Shown here: positions 42,541 to 51,247 of the stretch, piece after piece
How the letters are laid out: every line of letters starts with the position of its first letter
How positions within the stretch are numbered: the first letter of the stretch is position 1
DNA from: Acidobacteriota bacterium
Lineage (GTDB): Bacteria > Acidobacteriota > Terriglobia > Bryobacterales > Bryobacteraceae
Length of the DNA stretch: 62,190 nt
Reading direction: 5' to 3'
NCBI GenBank assembly: GCA_018268935.1
Contig: JAFDVS010000054.1
Span: forward strand, 1-62,190
The notes under the pieces: model-generated
What the model was told of the DNA's origin: nothing
Databases searched by the model: none
The model's input: only the letters and a program-made list of their open reading frames with translations
Program-made: the position numbers and the translations under genes

Positions 42541-44664
42541 ATGAAGCACAATGAGGGGCTCATCTCGGAGTGTCTTGCGCGAGTATTGATCAGCCCGGAG
42601 TTTGAGCGGGCGGGCAGGCTTCGATCCTTTCTGGAATATGTCGTTCAGGAAACGCTTGCCGGCCGGGGCGGCGAGATCAAGGAATACTCGGTCGGAGTCG
42701 CCGTCTACAAAAAGCCGCACGACTTCGATCCGCGCACTGATGCCGTCGTCCGCGTGGGGGCAACCAAGTTGCGAGCGCGGTTGGAGACTTACTACAGCGG
42801 GAACGGGAAGGCAGACCTCATACGCATCAGCATCCCGAAGGGCGCTTACGAGCCGGCATTTGTTGAGCAGCATACAGAGGAGCCTCGCCCGCGGCCAGTG
42901 CGATGGCCCGGCATCGCCGCGATCGTTCTTGTTCTGGGAGTACTGGGAACAGCCCTCTATTCGCGCGGTACGAGAGAACGGTCTCTGCCGGCCCGGCTGA
43001 CAAAGGTGGCCTCGGAGGCCGCCAAGGAATCAAGCCCGTCCTTCTCGCCCGATGGTTCCGCCATCGCCTTTTCCGGGGAGATGCACGCCCCTGGGAATGA
43101 GGACATCTATATCAGAAAGCTCGGCTCAGACAGCATGCTGCGCCTCACTTCCGACCCGGCGCGAGACTCGCAGCCGGCATGGTCGCCCGATGGCGGGACC
43201 GTGGCTTTCATTCGCAACGAAGGCTACGGCGGCGCGGTCTACCTGGTTGCGTCCACCGGAGGACCGGAACGGAAGCTGGCCCACGTCAACATGGGCGGCC
43301 TGGCATGGACGGCCGACGGCAAGTATCTGGCGGCCTTGCACCGGCCATCGCAGTTGGACTTGCCGACGCAGCTCCTGATTGATGTGAGCACCGGCGCAAC
43401 GCGGCCGCTCACCGCGACGCCCACGGGATGGATCGACTACGCAGTGCGGTTCTCGCCTGACGGAAAGTCTGCTGCGATGATCCGCTGCCGGTCTTACAGC
43501 CGGTGTGACCTCTATGTCGGCGAGCTACGGAAAGACTATACAATCATCGAGCCCATGCGCCGCCTCACCCGGTTAAACAGTGTGCTTCAAGGAGCAGCCT
43601 GGACAGGCGACAGCCGCACGATCCTTTTCGTTTCGGGCTATTACACCGACTACAAGCTTTACCGCATTGACGCGCAGTCACCCGATGCCCTGCCACAGAG
43701 GATAGCCGGCGTGCCATCCATACCCCACTATCCCTCCATCCCATTGCGGGGACCGGGCAGCATGAGCAGTGTGGCATTCCGAACCTCGTCCTCCGATGAG
43801 AATCTGTGGGCTGCCCTCATTCCCGAACCGGGCCGAGTGCCCCTCCCTCCGCGGCCAATTGCCTCCTCTCCGCGCAGTGAGTGGCAACCCGAGCTTTCGC
43901 CCGACGGCGCGCACCTGGTCTTTCTCTCCGACCGCGAAGGGTCCATGCAGATATGGATCAGCAAAGCGGACGGCAGCGATCCGCACCCCCTTCCCAAACA
44001 GCACTGCACGGTGACGCTCTATCCGCATTGGTCTCCCGACGGCGAGGAGATCGTCTTCGCCTGCTTCACCCAAACAGACGAGGGCGAGGATCGAGCTATC
44101 TACACCATGAAGCGCGACGGCACTTACTTTCTTCGCGTCTCGCCTCCCGGCATGCAGGCCACGGAGCCGTCCTGGTCCCGTGATGGAAAGTGGATCTACT
44201 ACGGCGCAACGATGGCGCCTCCGCAGCATCAGATCTGGAAGTCGCGGCGAGGAGGCGGGTCTGCGGTTCAGGTGACGAAGTCAGGCGGATACCGCGCTAT
44301 CGAAGCCGGTGGAGTGCTCTACTATACGGCCACGGGCAACGGAGTATGGGCGGTCAGCGTGGAAGGAGGCGAGGAGCGCAAGGTGCTTCCTGAAGCACAT
44401 GACAACGCCTGGCATCCATGGAAGGGCGGTATCCTGTTCACCACCCGCGTGGACGGCAAGCCAGGTTATGGAAAGGAACTGGCGCACTGGAATGCAACCA
44501 CGGGCGTCATCCGCAAGCTCGGCCCTTTGCCGCATCCCGATCTGCTGCTGTTCACGGTCAACCCGGCAGGCACGGAGATCATCTACCACCGGACGGACCG
44601 GCAGATGCAGGAAATCGTTTTCCTCGATAACTACCAGGTGGAAGCTAGCGGTCGCGGTCGGTGA
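42541..44664 (+). CDS. Membrane-anchored PD40 beta-propeller protein with N-terminal regulator-like domain
   Basis: A 707-residue protein. Residues 1-105 form a domain (GRLRSFLEYVVQETLAGRGG, EYSVGVAVYKKPHDFDPRTD, VVRVGATKLRARLETYY) that I know as a common N-terminal module of Acidobacterial and rhizobial signalling proteins and adenylate cyclases. A transmembrane helix follows at about 122-142, then WD40/TolB-like PD40 repeats to the end (SPSFSPDGSAIAFSGEM, SQPAWSPDGGTVAFIRNEGY, YPHWSPDGEEIVFACF). The layout suggests a cytoplasmic, possibly DNA-binding, input or output domain joined to a periplasmic propeller. This is an inference. The 3' end overlaps the polyprenyl synthase gene by 20 bases. 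Confidence 0.82.
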   Translation: MKHNEGLISECLARVLISPEFERAGRLRSFLEYVVQETLAGRGGEIKEYSVGVAVYKKPHDFDPRTDAVVRVGATKLRARLETYYSGNGKADLIRISIPKGAYEPAFVEQHTEEPRPRPVRWPGIAAIVLVLGVLGTALYSRGTRERSLPARLTKVASEAAKESSPSFSPDGSAIAFSGEMHAPGNEDIYIRKLGSDSMLRLTSDPARDSQPAWSPDGGTVAFIRNEGYGGAVYLVASTGGPERKLAHVNMGGLAWTADGKYLAALHRPSQLDLPTQLLIDVSTGATRPLTATPTGWIDYAVRFSPDGKSAAMIRCRSYSRCDLYVGELRKDYTIIEPMRRLTRLNSVLQGAAWTGDSRTILFVSGYYTDYKLYRIDAQSPDALPQRIAGVPSIPHYPSIPLRGPGSMSSVAFRTSSSDENLWAALIPEPGRVPLPPRPIASSPRSEWQPELSPDGAHLVFLSDREGSMQIWISKADGSDPHPLPKQHCTVTLYPHWSPDGEEIVFACFTQTDEGEDRAIYTMKRDGTYFLRVSPPGMQATEPSWSRDGKWIYYGATMAPPQHQIWKSRRGGGSAVQVTKSGGYRAIEAGGVLYYTATGNGVWAVSVEGGEERKVLPEAHDNAWHPWKGGILFTTRVDGKPGYGKELAHWNATTGVIRKLGPLPHPDLLLFTVNPAGTEIIYHRTDRQMQEIVFLDNYQVEASGRGR

Positions 44665-45649
44665 CGAGATCGGTTACTGCGGCAAGGGCGCGCTGATAGG
44701 GTGATTCGGGGAACTCGGCGATCAGCGTGCGGGCGCGTTCGGTGAACTCTTTGGCTCGCTCGCGCACGCGGTCGATGCCGCCGCGGCGCTCCACCATGCG
44801 GTGAATCTTTGAGAACGGGACCTTGTCGTAGTTGCGGTCGGCAAGCACACGTTCCACCATTTGCCGCTCTTCGGTCGATGCCGATTCCAAGGCGTAGATC
44901 AACGGAAGAGTGACCTTGCCTTCGCGCAGATCGCCCCCTACCGGCTTGCCGAGAATCGTCTCCCGGGCCGTGAAGTCGAGCACGTCATCGACAAGCTGGA
45001 ATGCGATGCCGAGGTTCCAGGCAAACTCGCCCAGCTTGTTTTCCGAAGCATCGTCGGCCCCGGCGATGTGCGAGCCGAGCTTGGCGCAAACCGAGAACAG
45101 GCAGGCCGTCTTGCGATCAATCAACTGCATGTAGTCGGCTTCGGAAACGCCGATCTTGCCGATGCGCTCCAGTTGCAGCAGTTCGCCCTCCACCATCATC
45201 TGGGTGAGATTGATGAGCATGTCGAGGACGTGGAAGTTGCGCTCGCGCAGGGCGATCTGAAAGGCCTGCATGTAGAGCCAGTCGCCGGCCAGCACCGACA
45301 TGTGGTTGCCCCACATGACATTGGTGGAGGGCCTGCCACGGCGCGTCTGGGCGGCGTCGATCACATCATCATGGATCAGCGTGGCTGCGTGGATCAGCTC
45401 CACGATGGCGGCCATGCGAATGGCGGCCGGATTCACCGGGCCGGACATGCGTGTGGCCAACAGCAGCAGAATGGGACGAATCCGCTTGCCGCCGGCGCTT
45501 TGCAGGTACTGCGCAATCGCGGTAACGGTTTCGACACTGGCGACGGATTCGACACTCAGCTCCGCCTCGACTTTCTTCAAGTCGTCCTTGACGAGATCGA
45601 AGATTTCCTTGGCCGTGAGCGATTGCCCCAGTCTGCTTGAAAAGCCCAT
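44645..45649 (-). CDS. Polyprenyl diphosphate synthase
   Basis: A 334-residue trans-isoprenyl diphosphate synthase of the octaprenyl/heptaprenyl type. Both aspartate-rich motifs are present: LIHDDVIDAAQTRRGRPS (first DDxxD) and QLVDDVLDFT (second). GGKRIRPILLLLA and DLREGKVTLPLIYALE are family blocks. It makes the long side chain of the respiratory quinone. Chain length cannot be fixed by eye. It ends the larC-metG-tatD run on the minus strand. Confidence 0.94.
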   Translation of the reverse strand: MGFSSRLGQSLTAKEIFDLVKDDLKKVEAELSVESVASVETVTAIAQYLQSAGGKRIRPILLLLATRMSGPVNPAAIRMAAIVELIHAATLIHDDVIDAAQTRRGRPSTNVMWGNHMSVLAGDWLYMQAFQIALRERNFHVLDMLINLTQMMVEGELLQLERIGKIGVSEADYMQLIDRKTACLFSVCAKLGSHIAGADDASENKLGEFAWNLGIAFQLVDDVLDFTARETILGKPVGGDLREGKVTLPLIYALESASTEERQMVERVLADRNYDKVPFSKIHRMVERRGGIDRVRERAKEFTERARTLIAEFPESPYQRALAAVTDLVTDRDR

Positions 45650-45674
45650 GTAGAGTCTTCCAGTTTAACGTACT

Positions 45675-46445
45675 TCAGGCCAGTCCCATCAGGGTCCGGA
45701 AGTTGTTTGTGGTCTGGGCGGCGATCTCTTCCGGAGAGACCCCGCGAATTACGGCTAATTTGTCCGCTGTATGTTTCACAAAGGCGGGTTCATTGCGCTT
45801 GCCGCGATAGGGCACGGGCGCCAGATAGGGCGCGTCGGTTTCAATCAGGTAACGGTCCGCGGGCACTTCGCGGGCAGCCTGTTGCAGGTCCACGGCCTTG
45901 GGGAAAGTCACCACGCCGGCGAAGCTGATGTGGAAGCCGAGCGCCAGGCTCCGTTGCGCCTCGGCCGGGCCGCCGCTGAAGCAGTGCATGATTCCCTTCC
46001 CTTTCCATTGCGCTTCGAGGATGGCGAACGTATCGTCCCACGCCTCGCGGGTATGAATGATGATCGGCTTCGCGTGACGGGTGGCCAGGTCCAGTTGCGC
46101 GCGGAACACATCGCGCTGAACATCAGGAGGCGAGAAGTTGTAGTGGTAGTCGAGCCCCATCTCTCCGAGTCCCAAAACCTTTGGATGACGGAGCAGTGCT
46201 TCGAGTTCTAGAATCGTGCGGTCCGTAGCCTTGGCCGCATGATGCGGATGGACTCCGACGGTGGCGTAGATATGCGGATAGCGGTCGGCAAGGCGGATGC
46301 CGGCTTCGAGATCGGGCGGACCGTTGCCGGTGCCGATAGCGAGCAGCGTGGTCACGCCTGCATCGAGCGCGCGCTGAATGGCGCCCTCGCGGTCCGCGTC
46401 AAACTGCGGACCATCGAGGTGACAATGGGAATCGACGAGGCTCAC
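45675..46445 (-). CDS. TatD family metal-dependent hydrolase / DNase
   Basis: A 256-residue TIM-barrel phosphoesterase of the TatD/YcfH type. Metal ligands are visible in VDSHCHLD (HxH), LGEMGLDYHY (Glu), PIIIHTREA (His), MHCFSG (His) and LIETDAPYLAP (Asp). These enzymes act as 3'-5' exonucleases on DNA or RNA ends. The gene start overlaps the metG stop by 4 bases (ATGA). metG-tatD pairing is common in bacteria. Confidence 0.94.
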   Translation of the reverse strand: MSLVDSHCHLDGPQFDADREGAIQRALDAGVTTLLAIGTGNGPPDLEAGIRLADRYPHIYATVGVHPHHAAKATDRTILELEALLRHPKVLGLGEMGLDYHYNFSPPDVQRDVFRAQLDLATRHAKPIIIHTREAWDDTFAILEAQWKGKGIMHCFSGGPAEAQRSLALGFHISFAGVVTFPKAVDLQQAAREVPADRYLIETDAPYLAPVPYRGKRNEPAFVKHTADKLAVIRGVSPEEIAAQTTNNFRTLMGLA

Positions 46446-48385
46446 TTCAGCCGCGCACCTATGGGGACATCTTCGAGGAACGCGGCGAGCACGGGCGAAC
46501 CGCCTTCGAGCGATGCCGCGACGATCATGCCTTGCGAGGTAAGGCCGCGCAGCTTGCGCGGCTCCAGGTTGGCGACGATCACTACCTTGCGTTGGATGAG
46601 TTGCTCGGGCTTATAGGCGAGCGCGATGCCGGCCACAATGCTGCGCGGCTGCGGCTCGCCGATATCGACGCTCAGATGCAGCAGCTTGTCTGCGCCCTTC
46701 ACTTTTTCGGCGGTGAGCACGCGCCCGACGCGCAGATCGACCTTGGTGAAATCGTCGATGCTGATGGACGGTTCGATCGGGCTGATATTGGCTGGCGCGG
46801 CCTCGGGTTCGGCGGCAGCAGTCTTGCCGAGCAGGCGATCCTGGCGGGCCTTCTCTTCGAGTTCGGCTTCGATCAGCTTCGGCACTACGATCTTGGCGTC
46901 GAGGCGCGGGAACACGCCTTCGGGCGTGCCGATTTTCTGACCGGCGGGCAACTGGCCCCATGCGGTCTCGCTGATGCGTTGTTGTTCGATGGGCTCCGTC
47001 ATGCCGAGTTGCGCCCATATCTTGCGCGTCGAATCGGGCAGGATCGGATGCATCAGGACGGTTGCGATGCGGCACACTTCGAGCGCAGTGTAGAGCGTGG
47101 CGTCGAGTGCTGGTTGCGCGTCGGGCTCCTTCACCATCTTCCAAGGGGCTTGGGTGACGATGAACTTATCGACGGCCGAGAGCAGTGACCACAGGGCTTC
47201 GAGTCCCTTCGAGAATTCGAAGCTTTCAAAGCAGGCGAGGTAAGCGGCGATCGCCTCTTTGGCCTTAGCCGCGACCTCGTCGCCGGTGTTGGCCGTAGCC
47301 GCGGGGATGATGCCGTTGCGGTACTGGCTGATCATGTTCAGCGTGCGGCTGACCAGGTTGCCGAGACCGTTGGCGAGGTCCGCGTTGTAGCGTGTGACCA
47401 GCGCGTCGTAGGTGAAGTTGCCATCGGAGCCGAAGGGGATTTCGCGCAGCAGGTAGTAGCGCAGGGCCTCGATTCCGATCACGTCCTGGATGGGCGTGGC
47501 GCGCACGATGTTGCCCTTCGTCTTGCTCATCTTTTCGTTGTCGAAGAGGAGCCAGCCGTGGGCGAAGACGCGCTTCGGCAACGGCAGATCGGCGGCCATG
47601 AGGAACGCCGGCCAGTAGATGGCGTGGAAGCGGATGATCTCTTTCCCGATTAAATGAATGTCGGCGGGCCAGAGGTCATCGTTGCGCACGGCGGTGAGAT
47701 AGGTGATGAGCGCGTCGAACCAGACGTAGAAGATGTGCTTGCCTTCCACCGGCACCGAGATTCCCCAGGTGAGATTGGAGCGCGTGATGCTGAGGTCAGT
47801 GAGTCCCTGCTTGACGAAGGACATCACTTCGTTGCGGCGGATCTCGGGCTGCATGAACTCGGGATGCTCTTCGTAGAGTTTGAGGAGCTTGTCCTGGAAG
47901 GCGGAGAGTTTGAAGAAGTAGTTCTCTTCGGTCACCGTTTCGGTGGGGCGGCCGCAATCGGGGCACGGGTCGCCGGGCTTGGCATCATTGACGTAGAGAT
48001 TGCAGGAGAAGCAATACTGGCCGGTGTAGGAACCTTTGTAGATCCAGCCGCGCTCGACGCAACGCTGGAACAGCCACTGGACTGTTTCGTGATGGCGCGG
48101 ATCGGAGGTGCGGAAGAAACGGTCCACGGCGAGGTTGGTCTTTTCCCAGGTGCGGCGGAACTCTTCGGCGATGATGGCGGCGTAGTCGCCGGGGGTCATG
48201 TTGCGGGCCGCGGCGGCGCGTTCCACGTTGACGCTGTTCTCGTCGCTGCCCGTGGTGAGGACGACTTCATAGCCTTGCATTTGCTTGAAGCGCTTGAGGG
48301 CATCGGCCACCATGGTGGTATAGAAATGGCCGATGTGCGGAGCGGCGTTGACGTAGTAGATAGGGACCGTAATGTAGTATTTCAT
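46442..48385 (-). CDS. metG: Methionyl-tRNA synthetase
   Basis: A 647-residue class I aminoacyl-tRNA synthetase. The HIGH motif is in APHIGHFYTTM and the KMSKS loop is KMSKTKGN. A zinc-type knuckle is visible in CFSCNLYVNDAKPGDPCPDC, and a C-terminal EMAP/tRNA-binding domain (about residues 540-647) starts at IDDFTKVDLRVGRVLTAEKV. The length fits bacterial MetG with the fused dimerisation domain. The gene overlaps larC upstream and tatD downstream by 4 bases each. Confidence 0.97.
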   Translation of the reverse strand: MKYYITVPIYYVNAAPHIGHFYTTMVADALKRFKQMQGYEVVLTTGSDENSVNVERAAAARNMTPGDYAAIIAEEFRRTWEKTNLAVDRFFRTSDPRHHETVQWLFQRCVERGWIYKGSYTGQYCFSCNLYVNDAKPGDPCPDCGRPTETVTEENYFFKLSAFQDKLLKLYEEHPEFMQPEIRRNEVMSFVKQGLTDLSITRSNLTWGISVPVEGKHIFYVWFDALITYLTAVRNDDLWPADIHLIGKEIIRFHAIYWPAFLMAADLPLPKRVFAHGWLLFDNEKMSKTKGNIVRATPIQDVIGIEALRYYLLREIPFGSDGNFTYDALVTRYNADLANGLGNLVSRTLNMISQYRNGIIPAATANTGDEVAAKAKEAIAAYLACFESFEFSKGLEALWSLLSAVDKFIVTQAPWKMVKEPDAQPALDATLYTALEVCRIATVLMHPILPDSTRKIWAQLGMTEPIEQQRISETAWGQLPAGQKIGTPEGVFPRLDAKIVVPKLIEAELEEKARQDRLLGKTAAAEPEAAPANISPIEPSISIDDFTKVDLRVGRVLTAEKVKGADKLLHLSVDIGEPQPRSIVAGIALAYKPEQLIQRKVVIVANLEPRKLRGLTSQGMIVAASLEGGSPVLAAFLEDVPIGARLK

Positions 48386-49539
48386 CGAGTGATCTTTAGA
48401 TAAGCCAGATTGGCGTCAGCCAGGATCTGCCGCAGTGGCGTGCCGGTGGCTTCGGCCAGTGCGCGGCAATCGTCGTATTCCGGGGCGAAGCTGCCGCCGC
48501 CGGATACCTTTATTCTTATTTTGCCATGCGGTGTCAAGACCTCGACGATCTGGCGGGCCTGGACTCGGCGCTCGGCTTTGTACATACGCAGACCGAGGGT
48601 GGAGGTTTCAAGGAAGATGATTTCGGCAAGTTGCTCCTGGGTGTGGGGCGTGGCGATGACTCTTAATAGGGAGCCTTGGCGGTTCTTTTTCATGAGGAGC
48701 GGCTCGATGGTGACGTCGAGCGCGCCGGCCGCGAAGAGGCGGTCCATGGCGTAGCCGAGCACTTGCGGGGAGCAATCATCGATGTTGGCTTCGAGCACTG
48801 TGACCGTGGTGGCTTCGGTTGCTCCAGTGGTTTCCCCCAGCGTGAAGCGCAGGACGTTGGCCTGGATGGGGAAGTCGCGATCCCCGGCGCCGTAGCCGAT
48901 GGATTGGATGCGCATGGGGGGCATGGGTCCGAAGTTTTCCGCGAGGGTCACGGCGAGGGCGGCCCCGGTGGGGGTGGTGAGTTCCATCACTGGGCCCGCG
49001 GAGTAGATGGGCTTGTCTTTGAGCAGCAGGGCCGTGGCGGGGGTGGGGACTGGCAGGACGCCGTGCTCGGTGTTGGCCGTGCCGCTGCCGACGTTGATTT
49101 GCGAGCAGTGGATGGTGTCGACGTTGAGCAGGTGCAGGGCGAGGCAGGCGCCGACGATGTCGCAGATGGAATCGACTGCGCCGACTTCGTGGAAGTGGAC
49201 TTTTTGGATGCTGGTGCCGTGGACTTGCGCTTCGGCTTCGGCGAGGTTCTGAAACACTTTCAGGGAGTTTTGTTTTACGGGGTCCGGGAGGGTGGAGCCT
49301 TCGATCATGGCTGCGATGTGGTGGAGGTGCCGGTGTTTCTTTTGGGGTTCGTAGTCGACGTGGAATTTGGAGGCGGTGATGCCTTTGCGCATGGTGCGCT
49401 CGCATCGGAAGGTGGCTCCGGTGTTGAGGGACGTCAAGCCTTTGGTTAGTTCTTCAAAGGAGGCCCCGGCATCGAGGAGGGAACCGATGCTCATGTCGCC
49501 GCTGATGCCGCTGAAGGCGTCCCAGTATCCGATTTTCAT
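48382..49539 (-). CDS. larC: Nickel pincer cofactor biosynthesis protein LarC
   Basis: A 385-residue protein of the LarC family, which inserts nickel into the pincer cofactor of lactate racemase-type enzymes. The start at 49539 (MKIGYWDAFSGISGDMSIGS) is the family start, with VHFHEVGAVDSICDIVGACL and MELTTPTGAALAVTLAENFG as conserved blocks. Unlike the Lactobacillus gene, which needs a frameshift, the two LarC parts are in one frame here. No larA or larB is in the window. It leads an operon with metG and tatD. Confidence 0.95.
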   Translation of the reverse strand: MKIGYWDAFSGISGDMSIGSLLDAGASFEELTKGLTSLNTGATFRCERTMRKGITASKFHVDYEPQKKHRHLHHIAAMIEGSTLPDPVKQNSLKVFQNLAEAEAQVHGTSIQKVHFHEVGAVDSICDIVGACLALHLLNVDTIHCSQINVGSGTANTEHGVLPVPTPATALLLKDKPIYSAGPVMELTTPTGAALAVTLAENFGPMPPMRIQSIGYGAGDRDFPIQANVLRFTLGETTGATEATTVTVLEANIDDCSPQVLGYAMDRLFAAGALDVTIEPLLMKKNRQGSLLRVIATPHTQEQLAEIIFLETSTLGLRMYKAERRVQARQIVEVLTPHGKIRIKVSGGGSFAPEYDDCRALAEATGTPLRQILADANLAYLKITR

Positions 49540-49673
49540 GGTGTGCTCTTCTAGGATAGCCGCTACTCCTCTAAGAAGAGGAAGTGGACTCGGCCTCCCG
49601 CATCTCCGGCAATGATGCATTGCTCATCGATCCAAGCGCAATGGTTCCCGAACCGGCCGCCATTTTGTCCAGG

Positions 49674-50087
49674 TTATATCGAAATCACGCGGAGCCCCGG
49701 GATCAACTGGAAATGTCGGATATTGGACGTTCCCACGCTATAGCCAAGCTCCAGCGCACTCACCCCGATCAACAGATCCGACAGCGGAATACGGAATCCC
49801 CGCTCTTGCTTCTGGCCGTCGATCTGCCCCGCACGGAGGGCGATCTGAATCGTGATTGGCTGGACGGGGACACCGGTTAGCAAATCGTCAAGGAATCGCT
49901 GCCGCCGTTCCCGCCGTTCCGTTGTGTTGGCGCGGGCGATGCCGTGAGCGAGTTCGAGCACCGACATCACGGAAATGGCGATCTCTTCATCACCAGTCTC
50001 CAGGGCCACCACTTCGAGTAGTTGACGGGCATTCTTACCTTGTCGCTCAGCAGCGACAACTGCCGTGGAATCGAGCATCAGTCCCAA
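49674..50087 (-). CDS. PIN-domain toxin, VapC-like
   Basis: A 137-residue PIN-domain RNase. Acidic active-site positions appear in LMLDSTAVV (Asp6), SVMSVLELAHG (Glu), and IPLSDLLIG (Asp). VapC toxins cut tRNA or rRNA and are neutralised by the antitoxin made from the overlapping upstream gene (10-base overlap). This is the last gene of a sirtuin-antitoxin-toxin run. Confidence 0.9.
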   Translation of the reverse strand: MGLMLDSTAVVAAERQGKNARQLLEVVALETGDEEIAISVMSVLELAHGIARANTTERRERRQRFLDDLLTGVPVQPITIQIALRAGQIDGQKQERGFRIPLSDLLIGVSALELGYSVGTSNIRHFQLIPGLRVISI

Positions 50088-50359
50088 GCCGGGGGCTCCA
50101 ACGGTTCCCGGTGTGCAGTGATCGCGGCCTCGACATCTTGCGCGAATTCAGGATCAATCGTCGCGGTGGACTCGGCCGGCATCAAAGCAATGCACTCGGA
50201 GATGGTCCGCCGCGGTGGGGCAGCAGCACGGATCACCGCAACCGGTTGCGCATCGCGTTCGATCACCACCTCAACGCCTGCCTGCACTCGTAGCAGAATA
50301 GCGTCAAGGTCACGCACCACATCGGATTCGCTGACGCGCAACGGTCCCATGGCTGCCAT
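50078..50359 (-). CDS. Phd/YefM-type antitoxin
   Basis: A 93-residue protein whose first half (RVSESDVVRDLDAILLRVQ, VIERDAQPVAVIR) matches the Phd/YefM antitoxin fold. The second half, ending EPLEPPAWD, would wrap the PIN toxin. Its ATG shares a base with the stop of the sirtuin gene (TAATG) and its 3' end overlaps the toxin by 10 bases. Translational coupling across all three genes is therefore likely. Such antitoxins usually repress their own promoter. Confidence 0.88.
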   Translation of the reverse strand: MAAMGPLRVSESDVVRDLDAILLRVQAGVEVVIERDAQPVAVIRAAAPPRRTISECIALMPAESTATIDPEFAQDVEAAITAHREPLEPPAWD

Positions 50360-51102
50360 TATAGCGAGTCGCCCTTGTCCCTCTCGATGAGTTCCGGCAG
50401 TATCCGGCCTGAAGGGCCGCGAAGCGAGAAATCAACCGTGCCAGACACAGGCGTCTCGGCAGCGTTGATCTCAATCACCTTCGCACCCGAGGACTGGGCC
50501 AGATGAATGAGTCCGGCGGCGGGATACACCTGGGCGGAGGTGCCGACCACCAGCAGAAGATCAGCGCCCCGCACGGCTTGTTCAGCCCGGCGCCAGATGT
50601 CCTGTGGAAGCCCTTCACCGAACCAGACGACGCCGGGCCGCCGGATGGCTCCACAGCGGCAAACCGGCGGGAGGGTCTTAAGATCCGGCGTATGATCCTG
50701 TTTCGAATCGCCGCAGCCAGTACAACGCAGGGTCCAGATATCGCCATGCAGCAGCAGCGGATCGCGCGACCCCGCCCGGGCATGCAGGCCGTCGACATTC
50801 TGAGTAATCAGTGTGAAGCCCGGTTTGGCTTGTTCCAGGGTGACCAGTGCATAGTGGCCGGGGTTGGGCTCGGCTTTGGCGATCAGCGAACGCCGCCAGT
50901 TGTACCATTCCCAAACGATCTTGGGATCGCGCGCAAATGCTTGCGGAGTGGCCAAGTCCTCGGCGCGGAAGTTGCGCCAGAGGCCGTTGTTGTCGCGAAA
51001 AGTGGGGATGCCGCTTTCGGCGGAGATGCCAGCACCGGTGAGCGCGGTGATCCGGGCGGATTGCCGTACCAGTTCCGCGGCGGTGACTATCGTTTCAGCC
51101 AA
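50359..51102 (-). CDS. cobB: NAD-dependent protein deacylase, Sir2/CobB type
   Basis: A 247-residue sirtuin. NAD-binding and catalytic blocks are ALTGAGISAESGIPTFRD, TQNVDGLHARAG and LLHGDIW (catalytic His). The zinc cysteines are CTGC and CRC. Tyr and Arg in WEWYNWRR (YxxR) are the residues that confer desuccinylase/demalonylase preference in the SIRT5-like class III group. It is upstream of, and coupled to, a toxin-antitoxin pair, which is unusual for cobB. The enzyme acts on lysine acyl groups of cytosolic proteins. Confidence 0.93.
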   Translation of the reverse strand: MAETIVTAAELVRQSARITALTGAGISAESGIPTFRDNNGLWRNFRAEDLATPQAFARDPKIVWEWYNWRRSLIAKAEPNPGHYALVTLEQAKPGFTLITQNVDGLHARAGSRDPLLLHGDIWTLRCTGCGDSKQDHTPDLKTLPPVCRCGAIRRPGVVWFGEGLPQDIWRRAEQAVRGADLLLVVGTSAQVYPAAGLIHLAQSSGAKVIEINAAETPVSGTVDFSLRGPSGRILPELIERDKGDSL

Positions 51103-51247
51103 ATAACTCCCTCCACATCAATACAATCCCAACAAGGCGCGGCAGTTCGCCCCTGTCGCTGAACTATCCTGAAGCCAGCCCGCAGTCTGCTACCAGGGAA
51201 TGATGCATTCATCACTTTTCATCACAATTCAACACTTTCGAACGGCG

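Noticed and set aside
50359..51102. Sirtuin as part of an anti-phage system such as Thoeris or DSR
   Set aside because: It is a canonical small CobB with zinc cysteines and deacylase motifs, without the NADase fusions or partners of those systems.
51103..51247. tRNA or small RNA gene between the sirtuin and symporter genes
   Set aside because: No cloverleaf arms or terminator could be traced; it appears to be plain intergenic sequence.
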